Assembly: GCF_963920485.1 (NCBI RefSeq)
Contig: NZ_OY986431.1
Location: 1,116,001 to 1,180,000 of the forward strand
From: Cyanobium usitatum str. Tous
Lineage (GTDB): Bacteria; Cyanobacteriota; Cyanobacteriia; PCC-6307; Cyanobiaceae
Reading direction: 5' to 3'
Length of the DNA: 64,000 bases
In this document: piece by piece, positions 35,302-45,208 of the stretch
Numbering within the stretch: the stretch's first letter is position 1
How the letters are laid out: each line of letters opens with the position of its first letter
Made by a program: the position numbers and the translations under genes
Notes under the pieces: generated by a model
What the model was told of the DNA's origin: nothing
Seen by the model: only the letters and a program-made list of their open reading frames with translations
Databases searched by the model: none

Positions 35302-35655
35302 TCAGGCTGGCAAAGGCTGGCCCTGGCTCCAGCCCCAAAGCCGCAGCAGCCAGTAGCCAAACGCCAGCACAGCAGCGGCACAGGCCAACTGCAGCAGCCG
35401 CCTTGGCGCCAGACGACCGCCGAAGAGAGTCCAGAGCCCTAGGGCCAGCGCTAGCCCCACCAGCACCGGGCCAAAGGCGTGCCACTCCAGGGCTTGGGCA
35501 AGGTCACCGCGCAGGGTCGCCAGCACGGAGCGCGTTAGGTAGCAGGCGGGGCAGGGAATCCCCGTGAGCTGACGCAGGGGACAACTCCACAACCCCATGG
35601 GCAGGGCCGCTCCAGCCGCCAGGCCCAGCAACAGCAAAGAACGGCGCTGTCTCAA
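35302..35655 (-). CDS. DUF2752 membrane protein
   Basis: 117 residues with hydrophobic spans at both ends. The central CPLRQLTGIPCPACYLTRS, with three cysteines, is the DUF2752 signature, a family of small membrane proteins of unknown function. It overlaps the TM2 gene (ATGA) and converges with trpS. Confidence 0.85.
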   Translation of the reverse strand: MRQRRSLLLLGLAAGAALPMGLWSCPLRQLTGIPCPACYLTRSVLATLRGDLAQALEWHAFGPVLVGLALALGLWTLFGGRLAPRRLLQLACAAAVLAFGYWLLRLWGWSQGQPLPA

Positions 35656-36074
35656 GGCTCCTTGTAGATCACCCGACCCCGATCGTCATTGCCGACATCC
35701 AACAGCTCCGCGTGAAGCAACCGTTGGATCTCATCACGCACCTGGCGACTCTCCACCCCAGCCGGCAACTCCATCTCGACGAGGGCGTCATTAAGGGTGA
35801 AACCCAGCTCGCCGCGCCGCCTAGCCAAATGAACTAGCTGCCGCTCAACCGAGAGGGTCGAGCCCTGCAGCCGCAAAGGCAGGTTCGCCTGGTCAACCAG
35901 TTCGGGCATCAACCAGAGATCAACCAATTGGCCCACGAAGCAGAGACCAAAAGTGAGCAACCAGAGAGTGCCGCTGAGGGGCTTGCGGTTGTAAAAGCGA
36001 TGCACGCCACAGACTCCCACCAGGCCCAGGGCCCAGAGCACGTAGCCGAAAGCCAGGTTGCGGCGCTCGCCCAT
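35652..36074 (-). CDS. TM2 domain protein
   Basis: ATG 36074 gives 140 residues. LAFGYVLWAL and VHRFYNRKPL, then LTFGLCFVGQ, show the TM2 two-helix hairpin with the DRF-like loop changed to VHRFY. A soluble C-terminal region includes LNDALVEMEL. The function of TM2 proteins in bacteria is unclear. The ATG shares one base with the stop of the DUF2605 gene (TGATG). Confidence 0.8.
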   Translation of the reverse strand: MGERRNLAFGYVLWALGLVGVCGVHRFYNRKPLSGTLWLLTFGLCFVGQLVDLWLMPELVDQANLPLRLQGSTLSVERQLVHLARRRGELGFTLNDALVEMELPAGVESRQVRDEIQRLLHAELLDVGNDDRGRVIYKEP

Positions 36075-36412
36075 CACGGCAGGGTCACCCCATGGCGGCG
36101 CAGGGCCGCCGAAAGATTCCACACCGACAACACCAATTGATGCCAGGGAGCCAGGGTTTCCATCTCCAGGGCCATTGGTATGGGAGCTGCCTGGCGCAAG
36201 CTTGTGGCAGCGCAGAGTTCCTTGCGGGCCTGCACCAGGTGGTCGCGCAGGATCAGCTGCTGGTCTTGGGGCATCACCGCTTCTGGGCAGTGATCTAGCA
36301 GCAGCAGGCCCCGCTCAAACCAGGAACTGAAGTCGTCGAGCAGGGACCCGAGCAGCTGATCAAGCAGGACGCCTGGGGATTGGGGCTCGGGTGTTGGAGA
36401 AGAAAAACCCAT
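36074..36412 (-). CDS. DUF2605 family protein
   Basis: 112 residues: VLLDQLLGSL, LDDFSSWFER and MALEMETLAP WHQLVL follow the cyanobacterial DUF2605 pattern. Helical and soluble; role unknown. It heads the three-gene minus-strand unit and is divergent from thrS across 59 bases, which must hold both promoters. Confidence 0.75.
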   Translation of the reverse strand: MGFSSPTPEPQSPGVLLDQLLGSLLDDFSSWFERGLLLLDHCPEAVMPQDQQLILRDHLVQARKELCAATSLRQAAPIPMALEMETLAPWHQLVLSVWNLSAALRRHGVTLP

Positions 36413-36471
36413 GGCCCCAGCTTAAGAGCGCTGCGTAGGATCGCTCTTCGCCCTAATTAGACGCGCGATCA

Positions 36472-38295
36472 GTGCCCGTGAACCCAAGCAGCTCCGAGCC
36501 AGCACCGATCGCCCTGCCCAAAACCAGCGAAAGCAACCAGCTGCTGCGCATCCGTCACTCGATGAGCCACGTGCTGGCCATGGCTGTGCAGAAGCTCTTC
36601 CCCCAGGCCCAAGTCACCATCGGGCCGTGGACCGAGAGCGGCTTCTATTACGACTTCGACAATCCCGATCCCTTCACCGAGGCCGATCTCAAGGCCATCA
36701 AGAAGGAGATGGGCAAGATCATTGGCCGCCGTCTGCCGCTTGAGCGGATCGAAGTAAGCCGCACTGAAGCCGAGGCCAGGATCAAGGCCCAAAACGAGCC
36801 ATACAAGCTGGAGATTCTGGCGGGGATCAGCGAGCCGATCAGTCTCTACACCCTGGGCGAGGAGTGGTGGGACCTCTGCGCTGGGCCCCACGTGGCCAAC
36901 ACCAGCGAACTCAACCCCAAGGCCTTCGAGCTCGAGAGCGTCGCCGGCGCCTATTGGCGTGGCGATGAAACCAAAGCCCAGCTGCAGCGCATCTACGGCA
37001 CCGCCTGGGAAAGCCCCGAGCAGCTGGCGGAACACAAGCGGCGCAAGGAAGAGGCAAAACGCCGCGACCACAGGCGTTTGGGCACCGACCTGAATCTGTT
37101 CTCGATCGAGGATGAGGCCGGGGCTGGGCTGGTGTTCTGGCATCCCCGTGGGGCTCGGATGCGCCTGTTAATCGAAGATTTTTGGCGTCAGGCCCATTTC
37201 GCAGCTGGATACGAACTGCTGTACACGCCACACGTGGCTGATATCAGCCTATGGAAAACCTCGGGCCACCTCGACTTCTATGCCGAGAGCATGTTTGGCC
37301 CCATGCAAGTCGATGAGCGGCAATACCAGCTTAAGCCGATGAACTGCCCCTTTCACGTGCTCACATATGCAAGCACCCTGCGCAGTTACCGGGAGCTACC
37401 AATTCGCTGGGCCGAGTTGGGCACCGTTTATCGCTACGAGCGCCCGGGTGTGATGCACGGCCTAATGCGGGTGCGCGGCTTCACCCAGGATGACGCCCAC
37501 GTGTTTTGCCTACCAGAGCAGATCAGTGATGAAATCCTGCGCATCCTTGATCTCACGGAGGAGATCCTTTCCACCTTCGATTTCAAGACCTACGAAATAA
37601 ATCTCTCCACCAGGCCGGAGAAATCAATCGGCGAAGATGCCGTGTGGGAACTGGCAACCCAAGGCCTGATCGAGGCCCTCGATCGCAAGGGATGGGCCTA
37701 CAAGATCGATGAAGGCGGCGGCGCCTTCTACGGTCCCAAGATCGACCTAAAAATCGAAGATGCCATCGGGCGAATGTGGCAGTGCTCCACCATCCAGCTC
37801 GATTTCAACCTGCCAGAACGTTTCGAACTGGAGTACGTGGCCGCTGATGGCTCAAGAAGGCGCCCGATCATGATTCACCGAGCCATCTTCGGTTCGCTGG
37901 AGCGGTTTTTCGGGATCATGACCGAGAACTACGCCGGCGATTTCCCCTTCTGGCTGGCACCCGAGCAGATCCGGCTGCTGCCCGTTACCGATGAGGTGAT
38001 GCCCTACGCCGAGCAGCTACTGGAGCAGCTCAAGGCCGCTGGCATCCGCGCCACTCTGGACCACTCCGGCGAGCGCCTCGGCAAGCTGATTCGCAACGGC
38101 GAGCAGATGAAAATACCTCTGCTGGGAGTAATCGGCGCCAAGGAGGCTGAAACAGGTGCCGTGAGCCTGCGCAGCAGACGCGAAGGCGACCTCGGCAACC
38201 TGAGCGCGGACGACCTGCTGGCTGCTGCAGTTACGGCAAATACCAAGCGGGCCGCCGGCCTGGGCCTGCCGGCGATCCCCACACCCGGCCAGTGA
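36472..38295 (+). CDS. thrS: Threonyl-tRNA synthetase
   Basis: A class II synthetase charging tRNA-Thr. The 607 residues start at GTG 36472 and begin close to the editing domain: LRIRHSMSHV contains the HxxxH zinc-like site. The N-terminal TGS domain of E. coli ThrS is absent. The catalytic core shows GLVFWHPRGA, MNCPFHVLTY and MRVRGFTQDD with motif 3-like HRAIFGSLER. The anticodon domain follows from about 500. The GTGA overlap with glk suggests coupling. GTG 36478 is an equally possible start. Confidence 0.95.
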   Translation: MPVNPSSSEPAPIALPKTSESNQLLRIRHSMSHVLAMAVQKLFPQAQVTIGPWTESGFYYDFDNPDPFTEADLKAIKKEMGKIIGRRLPLERIEVSRTEAEARIKAQNEPYKLEILAGISEPISLYTLGEEWWDLCAGPHVANTSELNPKAFELESVAGAYWRGDETKAQLQRIYGTAWESPEQLAEHKRRKEEAKRRDHRRLGTDLNLFSIEDEAGAGLVFWHPRGARMRLLIEDFWRQAHFAAGYELLYTPHVADISLWKTSGHLDFYAESMFGPMQVDERQYQLKPMNCPFHVLTYASTLRSYRELPIRWAELGTVYRYERPGVMHGLMRVRGFTQDDAHVFCLPEQISDEILRILDLTEEILSTFDFKTYEINLSTRPEKSIGEDAVWELATQGLIEALDRKGWAYKIDEGGGAFYGPKIDLKIEDAIGRMWQCSTIQLDFNLPERFELEYVAADGSRRRPIMIHRAIFGSLERFFGIMTENYAGDFPFWLAPEQIRLLPVTDEVMPYAEQLLEQLKAAGIRATLDHSGERLGKLIRNGEQMKIPLLGVIGAKEAETGAVSLRSRREGDLGNLSADDLLAAAVTANTKRAAGLGLPAIPTPGQ

Positions 38296-39284
38296 CCACC
38301 CTTCTAGCTGGGGACATCGGCGGCACCAAGACCCTTCTCGCCCTCTATCAGCTGCAGGCCGGGGGTGAATTGGAGCTGCTGCGTAGTGAGCGCTACCTAT
38401 CCGCCGACTGGGACGGCCTGGCCCCGATGCTGGCCACCTTTCTGGGTGCTGACCAGCCCCCTCCAGCGGCTGCCTGCCTGGCGGTGGCAGGACCGGTTGA
38501 GGCCGGCCAGGCCCAGCTAACCAACCTGCACTGGCAGCTCGATGGCTGCCAACTGGCTGCGGCCACAGGTATTGGGCGGTTTGAGCTGGTCAATGATTTC
38601 GCCGTATTGATCTACGGGTTGCCCCATCTCACCTCACAGCAACAGGCGCCAATCCGCCCTGGGGTGGCGAGGCCAGAGGCGCCCCTGCTGGTGCTAGGTG
38701 CGGGAACGGGTCTGGGGGTGGCCTACGGGGTACCAACTCTGACGGGGTTGGTGGCGGTGGCCAGCGAGGCCGCCCACGGCGAATTCGCCCCCCGCAGCCA
38801 GCAGGAATGGGAACTCAAACAGTGGCTCGCCCGCGAGCGGGGACTGGAGCGAGTCTCGATCGAGCGGGTGGTGAGCGGCACGGGCCTGGGCGAAGTGGCG
38901 CGCTGGCTGCTTCACATCCGCCACCCCGGCGGAGACCATCCCCTTTTCCCGCTAGCCGAAGGGTCGGAACTGCCCGCTGCCGTGGCCGCCAGCGCTGCCC
39001 TAGGGGAGAGCCTGGCCTGCGAGGCCTTGGAGATCTGGATGGGCTGTTACGGCAGTGTGTGTGGCGATCTGGCCCTGGCGGGTCTGAGCCGGGGAGGGGT
39101 GTGGTTGGCCGGCGGCACCGCTGGCAAATTGCTGGAAAGCCTGCGCTCGCCCACCTTTAACCAGGCATTTCTAAACAAGGGCCGGCTAGAGCCGGTGCTG
39201 GCAAGCATGCCGATCACGGCCGTGGTCGATCCGGCCATTGGCCAATTCAGCGCGGCCTGCCGGGCGCGCATGCTGCTGGCCTGA
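38292..39284 (+). CDS. glk: Glucokinase (ASKHA-type)
   Basis: It phosphorylates glucose to glucose 6-phosphate with ATP. GDIGGTKTLL forms the phosphate-binding turn, LAVAGPVEAG and LGAGTGLGVA match bacterial Glk, and ASEAAHGEFA supplies the sugar-site Glu and His. Length 330 is normal. It starts at a GTG overlapping the thrS stop. The ROK protein at 47438 is a second, unrelated sugar kinase. Confidence 0.93.
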   Translation: MTTLLAGDIGGTKTLLALYQLQAGGELELLRSERYLSADWDGLAPMLATFLGADQPPPAAACLAVAGPVEAGQAQLTNLHWQLDGCQLAAATGIGRFELVNDFAVLIYGLPHLTSQQQAPIRPGVARPEAPLLVLGAGTGLGVAYGVPTLTGLVAVASEAAHGEFAPRSQQEWELKQWLARERGLERVSIERVVSGTGLGEVARWLLHIRHPGGDHPLFPLAEGSELPAAVAASAALGESLACEALEIWMGCYGSVCGDLALAGLSRGGVWLAGGTAGKLLESLRSPTFNQAFLNKGRLEPVLASMPITAVVDPAIGQFSAACRARMLLA

Positions 39285-39311
39285 GACACTGGGCGAAGCA
39301 GAAGTTGTCCC

Positions 39312-40277
39312 ATGGTGCGCCCCCGGGTCGGACAAGGGGTTGAGGTTCACGTTCCAGCTACCACCGCCAACGTCGGTCCTGGCTTTGACTGTCTGGGGGC
39401 TGCCCTGGATCTCGACAACGTCTTCCAAATGCGCTGCATCGAGGGCGGCAGCGAGCGTTTTGATCTGATTATTGAAGGCAGCGAAGGAGCCCACCTGCGC
39501 GGAGGGCCCGACAACCTGGTGTATCGCTCGGCACAACGGGTGTGGAAAGAAGCCGGCGAGGAGCCGGTGGCCCTTGAGGCAAGAGTGCGGCTAGCGGTGC
39601 CGCCGGCCCGGGGCCTTGGGAGCAGCGCCACGGCGATCGTGGCGGGCCTGATCGGCGCCAATGCGCTGGTGGGCGAGCCCCTCAGCCGCGAGAAGCTGCT
39701 GGAGCTGGCAATCGATATTGAAGGCCATCCCGACAACGTGGTGCCCTCCCTGGTGGGGGGATTGTGCATGACAGCCAAGGCGGCCTCGCACCGCTGGCGG
39801 GTGGTGCGCTGTGAGTGGTCACCTCTCGTTCAGGCAGTGGTCGCAATCCCCGCCATCCGGCTCACCACAAGCGAAGCAAGGCGGGCCCTGCCGAAATCAA
39901 TTCCAGTGGGGGATGCGGTGATCAACCTGGGCTCCCTCACCTTGCTGCTGCAGGGGCTGCGCACCGGCAATGGCGACTTGATCACCGATGGCATGCACGA
40001 CCGTCTGCATGAGCCCTACCGCTGGGGCCTGATCCATGGCGGCAAGGCCGTGAGGGAGGCGGCCCTGGCAGCGGGAGCCTGGGGCTGCGTCATCAGTGGC
40101 GCCGGCCCAAGCCTGCTTGCCCTTTGCCCCAAACCAGCGGCCGAAGCCGTCAGCAGAGCGATGGTGCGGGCCTGGCACCAAGCCGGGGTGGAGTCCCGCT
40201 CCGAAGTTCTGGCAATTCAGCAGCTGGGCAGCCGCTGGGAGAACCTGCCAGACCAGAAGCCCGCTGCCAGTGAGTAG
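39312..40277 (+). CDS. thrB: Homoserine kinase
   Basis: ThrB phosphorylates homoserine on the way to threonine. The GHMP kinase motif is PPARGLGSSATAIVAG around residue 97. VPATTANVGPGFDCLG opens the protein and VISGAGPSLLALC is the third conserved motif. 321 residues. It follows glk by 27 bases. Placing a threonine-pathway enzyme near thrS may be coincidental. Confidence 0.95.
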   Translation: MVRPRVGQGVEVHVPATTANVGPGFDCLGAALDLDNVFQMRCIEGGSERFDLIIEGSEGAHLRGGPDNLVYRSAQRVWKEAGEEPVALEARVRLAVPPARGLGSSATAIVAGLIGANALVGEPLSREKLLELAIDIEGHPDNVVPSLVGGLCMTAKAASHRWRVVRCEWSPLVQAVVAIPAIRLTTSEARRALPKSIPVGDAVINLGSLTLLLQGLRTGNGDLITDGMHDRLHEPYRWGLIHGGKAVREAALAAGAWGCVISGAGPSLLALCPKPAAEAVSRAMVRAWHQAGVESRSEVLAIQQLGSRWENLPDQKPAASE

Positions 40278-40381
40278 ATCTACTCAGTCGAACAACCGGG
40301 ACTGATAGGTTGGTTGCCGATTTGAACAGCGCCTGACCTCGGCCCTGTTCAGCGAATCACCAGATCTGCAAGCGGGCCGTG

Positions 40382-41971
40382 ATGGACGTCAACATGCCCC
40401 TGCTAGCTGCGTCCAGCCTGGGCGCTCCAGCAGCGGAATCAGCCTTTCCCTGGCTGAGCCTGATCGTGCTGCTGCCAGCAGCAGTCGCCCTGGTAATGCC
40501 GCTGCTGCCAGGCGATGGCAGCGACCCCAAGTGGCCCCGCACCCTGGCCCTCGCCACCTTGGCGATTGACTTGGCATTAATGGTGTTGTGCTTTAGCAGG
40601 CACTTCGATGGATCCAGCAGTGATTTGCAACTGGTGGAAAGGGTTAGTTGGGTGCCAGCCATGGGCCTGGAGTGGTCCCTGGCGGCAGATGGCCTTTCCA
40701 CACCGCTGGTGCTGCTCTCAGGCCTGGTAACCCTGCTTTCGGTGGCGGCCAGCTGGAACATCAAGAGCAAAACCCGCCTTTATTTCGCCCTGATGCTGGT
40801 TCAGGCCTCAGCCCAGGGCCTGGTTTTTCTCTCCCAAGACTTTCTGCTTTTCTTCCTTGCCTGGGAGCTTGAGCTGGTTCCGGTATACCTATTAATTGCA
40901 ATCTGGGGTGGCAAGCAACGTCAATACGCGGCCACTAAATTTATTTTATATACCGCTACAGCCTCTCTGCTGATCTTGCTCAGCGGTCTGGCTCTTGCCT
41001 TCTCGGGTGACAGCTTCAGCTTCAACCTCTCAGAGTTGGCAAGCCGCTCCCCCGGTGGCACCTTCGGCCTGCTCTGTTACCTGGGCTTCCTGGTGGGCTT
41101 CGGGGTGAAATTGCCAATGTTCCCCCTCCACACCTGGTTACCCGACGCCCACGGCGAAGCCAATGCGCCCGTATCTATGTTGCTGGCAGGGGTGCTGCTG
41201 AAGATGGGTGGCTACGCCCTGCTGCGCTTCAACGTGCAGATGCTTCCTGAGGTGCATCTGAGGCTGGCACCAGCATTAATTGTGCTCGGCATCGTCAACA
41301 TCGTCTACGGCGCCCTGAATGCCTTTGCCCAGGACAACGTCAAACGGCGCATTGCCTGTAGCTCCGTGAGCCACATGGGCTTTGTGCTGCTCGGTATTGG
41401 TGCTGTAGATGCCCTCGGCATCAGCGGCGCCATGCTGCAGATGATCAGTCATGGCCTGATCGCAGCTGCCATGTTCTTTGTTACCGGGGTGTTTTATGAG
41501 CGCACCGAAACCCTTTCAATCCCCAACATGGGCGGCCTGGCCAAAGCCCTGCCGATCACCTTCGCCTTTTTCCTTGCCAGCTCTCTTGCTTCCCTAGCCC
41601 TGCCCGGCATGAGTGGTTTTGTAAGCGAGATCACAGTGTTTCTAGGCATCACCGCAAATGACGGCTTCACCATCGGCTTCCGGGTGATCGCCATCGTGCT
41701 GGCAGCGATCGGATTAGTGCTTACTCCTGTTTATCTGCTCAGCCTCTGCCGCCGGGTGTTCTTCGGTCCGAGAATTCCTGCCCTAGCCGTGGTGGGCGAC
41801 ATGCGTCCGCGGGAGCTGTTTATTGGTCTCACCCTGCTTATACCAACGCTGGCGATTGGCTTTTGGCCGCGATTGGCAATCGATGTCTATGAGGCCTCAA
41901 CCAACGCACTAGCCCAGCAGTTGAGTGCAACTGCCCTGGTTGCCATGGGCCGGGTCACCGCCCTGGGCTGA
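40382..41971 (+). CDS. ndhD: NAD(P)H-quinone oxidoreductase chain 4 (NDH-1 subunit D)
   Basis: NdhD is an antiporter-like proton-translocating subunit of the thylakoid NDH-1 complex, active in respiration and cyclic electron flow. The 529 residues are mostly membrane helices, with [23 protein letters not shown] and [13 protein letters not shown], standard NuoM-type landmarks. ATG 40382 is chosen; a GTG three bases upstream is also possible. The genome probably carries other ndhD copies; which form (respiratory or CO2-uptake) this is cannot be decided by eye. Confidence 0.93.
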   Translation: MDVNMPLLAASSLGAPAAESAFPWLSLIVLLPAAVALVMPLLPGDGSDPKWPRTLALATLAIDLALMVLCFSRHFDGSSSDLQLVERVSWVPAMGLEWSLAADGLSTPLVLLSGLVTLLSVAASWNIKSKTRLYFALMLVQASAQGLVFLSQDFLLFFLAWELELVPVYLLIAIWGGKQRQYAATKFILYTATASLLILLSGLALAFSGDSFSFNLSELASRSPGGTFGLLCYLGFLVGFGVKLPMFPLHTWLPDAHGEANAPVSMLLAGVLLKMGGYALLRFNVQMLPEVHLRLAPALIVLGIVNIVYGALNAFAQDNVKRRIACSSVSHMGFVLLGIGAVDALGISGAMLQMISHGLIAAAMFFVTGVFYERTETLSIPNMGGLAKALPITFAFFLASSLASLALPGMSGFVSEITVFLGITANDGFTIGFRVIAIVLAAIGLVLTPVYLLSLCRRVFFGPRIPALAVVGDMRPRELFIGLTLLIPTLAIGFWPRLAIDVYEASTNALAQQLSATALVAMGRVTALG

Positions 41972-42023
41972 ATCACAAAAGCTTGTTTGATCGGCTGGAA
42001 TAGGTGCACCAAATCCCACTTCC

Positions 42024-44108
42024 ATGACCCTGAGCGCACCCCTGCCCTTGCTGGTTGGTCAGGGGCTTCCACCCTTCGATGCGATCACGCCGGAGCAGGT
42101 AGGGCAGGCGATCCCTGCCTTACTCAGCGAGCTAAACGAATCGCTCTCCGCCCTGGAAGCCAGCCTGGAGCTGCGCTTAGGCCAATCCGAGTCGCCCCGC
42201 TGGGAGGAGGTTATGGAGCCTCTGCACAAACTTGGAGAGCGGTTGCGCTGGAGCTGGGGGGTGGTGAGCCATCTCAATGGCGTCTGCAACACACCAGCCC
42301 TGCGGGAGGCCCACCAACAGCAGCAGGGGGCCGTGGTGCAATTCGGCAACCGCGCTGGGCAATCGCGGCCGATCTATCGGGCTCTCGAGGCACTGAAGGC
42401 CAATCCCAGCCAGCTCGATGCCACCCAGAGCCGCATCTTGGCGACGGAGCTACGGGACATGAAATTGCGGGGCGTGGGCCTGGAGGGGCAGGAGCAGCAA
42501 GCCTTCAACGCCGCCTGTGAGCGGCTCGCCGAGCTCGCCACCACCTTCGGCAACCACGTGCTCGATGCCACCAACGGCTGGAGCCTCACTCTCAACAGCG
42601 AAGACGAACTGGCCGGCTTACCAGCCAGCCTGCGGCAGCTGCTGGCCCAAGCTGCCACAGATGCCGGTGAAAGCGGCTGGCGCCTGGGGCTAGACATGCC
42701 CAGGGTGGTGCCCTTTCTAAAATTCAGTGAGCGCAGGAACCTGCGCGAAAAGGTCTACCGCGCCCAGGTGGGCAGGGCAGCCAGCGGCGAACTAGATAAC
42801 AATCCCCTGATTGCCCAAATCCTGGAGCTGAAGTTGAAACAAGCCCAGCTGCTGGGCTATGCCAACTGGGCCGAGGTAAGCCTGGCCTCGAAAATGGCAG
42901 GCTCGGTGCATGAGGTGGAAGGCCTACTTGAAGACCTGCGCGCTGCAGCCTTTCCAGTGGCCCAGCAGGAGCTCGCCGCCCTTGCTGCCTGCGCCAGCCG
43001 CCACGGGGCACCAGAGGCAGCTGAGCTGAAGCCCTGGGACGTGAGCTATTGGGCAGAGGTGCTGCGGCAAGAGAGTTTCGAGCTCAACAGCGAGGCGCTT
43101 AGACCCTGGTTTTCCCTGGAGCAGGTACTGCAGGGGCTGTTTGTACTTTGCCAGCGCCTATTCGATATACGAATAGTGGCAGCCGATGGGGAGGCGCCGA
43201 TCTGGCATAGCGACGTGCGCTACTTCCGAGTGCTCGAAGCCTCTAACGGGGAGCCCCTTGCCGGCTTTTACCTTGATCCATTTAGCCGCCCTGGCAGCAA
43301 GCGCGGTGGAGCCTGGATGGATGAATGCCTCGGCCGCTCCCGCAGCGCCAGCGGCGAGCCTGTGTTGCCGGTGGCCTACTTGATCTGCAACCAGAGCCCA
43401 CCGGTTGGCGACACCCCCAGCCTGATGACCTTCGACGAGGTCGAAACCCTCTTCCACGAATTTGGTCATGGCCTGCAGCACATGCTCACCACGGTGGAAC
43501 GGCCCCAGGCCGCAGGTATCAACAACGTGGAGTGGGACGCGGTAGAGCTGCCCAGCCAATTCATGGAGAACTGGTGCTACGACCGGGCCACCTTGATGGG
43601 CATGGCACGCCACTGGCAGAGCGGCGAACCGCTACCGGAGGCCGAATACCAAAAGTTGCTGGCAGCCCGCACCTTCATGGCTGGCGGCGCCACCCTGCGC
43701 CAGGTGCACTTCGCCCTCACCGATCTCCGCCTGCACAGCCAGTGGACCCCTGACAGCGGTGAGAGTCCGGATCAACTGCGCCGCCAGATCGCAGCCACCA
43801 CAACGGTGCTGGAGCCCATTGCCGAGGATGCCTTCCTCTGCGCTTTCAGCCATATTTTTGCCGGCGGCTATGCGGCCGGCTACTACTCCTACAAGTGGGC
43901 CGAGGTGCTCAGCGCCGATGCCTTCAGTGCCTTCGAGGAGGTGGGCCTGGAGCAGGAGGAGGAGATCGTGGCCACCGGCCGCCGTTTCCGCGACACCGTG
44001 CTCAGCCTCGGCGGCAGCCGCTCCCCAGCTGAGGTGTTTGAAGCCTTCCGGGGGCGCCAGCCAAGCAGCGAGGCGCTTATCCGCCATTCCGGGCTGGTGG
44101 CCGCCTGA
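42024..44108 (+). CDS. prlC: M3 family oligopeptidase (oligopeptidase A type)
   Basis: A cytoplasmic zinc peptidase degrading short peptides. The zinc motif HEFGH spans residues 478-482 with Glu479 as base; the third ligand Glu is expected in the NNVEWDAVELPSQFMENW segment. The 694-residue length and a helical N-terminal half (LRDMKLRGVG, SLASKMAGSV) fit OpdA/PrlC. The C-terminal FSHIFAGGYA AGYYSYKWAE is typical. The stop overlaps the next start by one base (TGATG). Confidence 0.92.
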   Translation: MTLSAPLPLLVGQGLPPFDAITPEQVGQAIPALLSELNESLSALEASLELRLGQSESPRWEEVMEPLHKLGERLRWSWGVVSHLNGVCNTPALREAHQQQQGAVVQFGNRAGQSRPIYRALEALKANPSQLDATQSRILATELRDMKLRGVGLEGQEQQAFNAACERLAELATTFGNHVLDATNGWSLTLNSEDELAGLPASLRQLLAQAATDAGESGWRLGLDMPRVVPFLKFSERRNLREKVYRAQVGRAASGELDNNPLIAQILELKLKQAQLLGYANWAEVSLASKMAGSVHEVEGLLEDLRAAAFPVAQQELAALAACASRHGAPEAAELKPWDVSYWAEVLRQESFELNSEALRPWFSLEQVLQGLFVLCQRLFDIRIVAADGEAPIWHSDVRYFRVLEASNGEPLAGFYLDPFSRPGSKRGGAWMDECLGRSRSASGEPVLPVAYLICNQSPPVGDTPSLMTFDEVETLFHEFGHGLQHMLTTVERPQAAGINNVEWDAVELPSQFMENWCYDRATLMGMARHWQSGEPLPEAEYQKLLAARTFMAGGATLRQVHFALTDLRLHSQWTPDSGESPDQLRRQIAATTTVLEPIAEDAFLCAFSHIFAGGYAAGYYSYKWAEVLSADAFSAFEEVGLEQEEEIVATGRRFRDTVLSLGGSRSPAEVFEAFRGRQPSSEALIRHSGLVAA

Positions 44109-45208
44109 TGGCCACTCCTCCACCGGAGCTGGTGGCGGTCGCCGAGGCCTTCGACCTGCCCGGGCTAATCACGGCGATCGCGCCCCTCGGTAACGGCAAC
44201 GTCAACGACACCTATTTATTGGAGGTGCACTCGGGGGGCGCAACTGCAGGCCACTACGTGTTGCAAAGGCTCAATACTCGGGTGTTTCCCCAGCCGGAGC
44301 TGGTGATGCAAAACCTGGAGGCGCTAAGCGCCCACGCTGAGCAGCATCCCCTGATCGGACAACGATGGGAAGTGCCGCGGCTAATCGCCAACCGTCATAC
44401 CGGCCGACCCTGGCTATGGGCAGAGGGTCAATTTTGGCGACTACAGAGTTTCATCGAAGGGGCCGTGACTGTTGAGGCGATCACGAACCAAGAGCAGGCC
44501 CAGCAGGTGGGTCGAGGCCTGGGGCTATTCCACTTCCTGATCAGCGACCTGCCCCCAGAGCGACTTGCCGATACCCTGCCTGGCTTCCACGTCACACCCA
44601 CCTACCTGGCGGCCTACGACCAAACCTTGCTTTGCAACCCAATAGGTCAGGACGATCGGGAGCAATGGTGTGTGGCATTCGTGGAGCAACGCCGCGAACT
44701 GGCCCCGATCCTTGAGGACGCCAAGGCAGCGGGCCTTCTGCAGTTGCGGCCTATCCACGGCGACCCCAAGATCAACAATGTGATGCTCTGCGACCACACG
44801 GGCACAGCAGTGAGCCTGGTGGATCTAGACACCGTCAAGCCAGGCCTGGTGCACTACGACATCGGCGATTGCTTGCGTTCAGCCTGCAATCCAGCTGGGG
44901 AAGAAGCCTGTGAAATTGATAGCGTCAAATTTGATCTCAATCTCTGCGAGAACCTCTTAAAGGGCTACCTGGACGCGGCAAGAACATTCCTAAGCGAAAC
45001 AGACCTAGATCACATCTACGTGTCGGTAAGACTGCTCAGCTTCGAGCTAGGCCTGCGCTTTTTAAGCGACCATCTAGCTGGCAATCTCTACTTTCGTACG
45101 ACCCATCCCAACCACAACCTCCAAAGGGCTCTTGTGCAATTTCGTCTCACCGAAAGCATTGAGGCCCAGGAAGAACAAATCCGGCAGATTGTGGCAAAAC
45201 TGCGATGA
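44108..45208 (+). CDS. Phosphotransferase of the APH fold (NahK-like kinase)
   Basis: 366 residues with a kinase-like layout: GNGNVNDTYL near the start, then IHGDPKINNV with the catalytic Asp, and LVDLDTVKPG with the metal-binding Asp. These match the aminoglycoside-phosphotransferase fold; DPKINN followed by LDTVKPGL resembles N-acetylhexosamine 1-kinases. The substrate is probably a sugar or small hydroxyl compound, but is not determined. Coupled to the peptidase gene upstream and to the DOMON-like gene downstream (ATGA). Confidence 0.75.
   Translation: MATPPPELVAVAEAFDLPGLITAIAPLGNGNVNDTYLLEVHSGGATAGHYVLQRLNTRVFPQPELVMQNLEALSAHAEQHPLIGQRWEVPRLIANRHTGRPWLWAEGQFWRLQSFIEGAVTVEAITNQEQAQQVGRGLGLFHFLISDLPPERLADTLPGFHVTPTYLAAYDQTLLCNPIGQDDREQWCVAFVEQRRELAPILEDAKAAGLLQLRPIHGDPKINNVMLCDHTGTAVSLVDLDTVKPGLVHYDIGDCLRSACNPAGEEACEIDSVKFDLNLCENLLKGYLDAARTFLSETDLDHIYVSVRLLSFELGLRFLSDHLAGNLYFRTTHPNHNLQRALVQFRLTESIEAQEEQIRQIVAKLR

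Noticed and set aside
36469-37143. 224-codon minus-strand frame opposite thrS
   Set aside because: It mirrors the well-supported ThrS reading frame and shows no motif.
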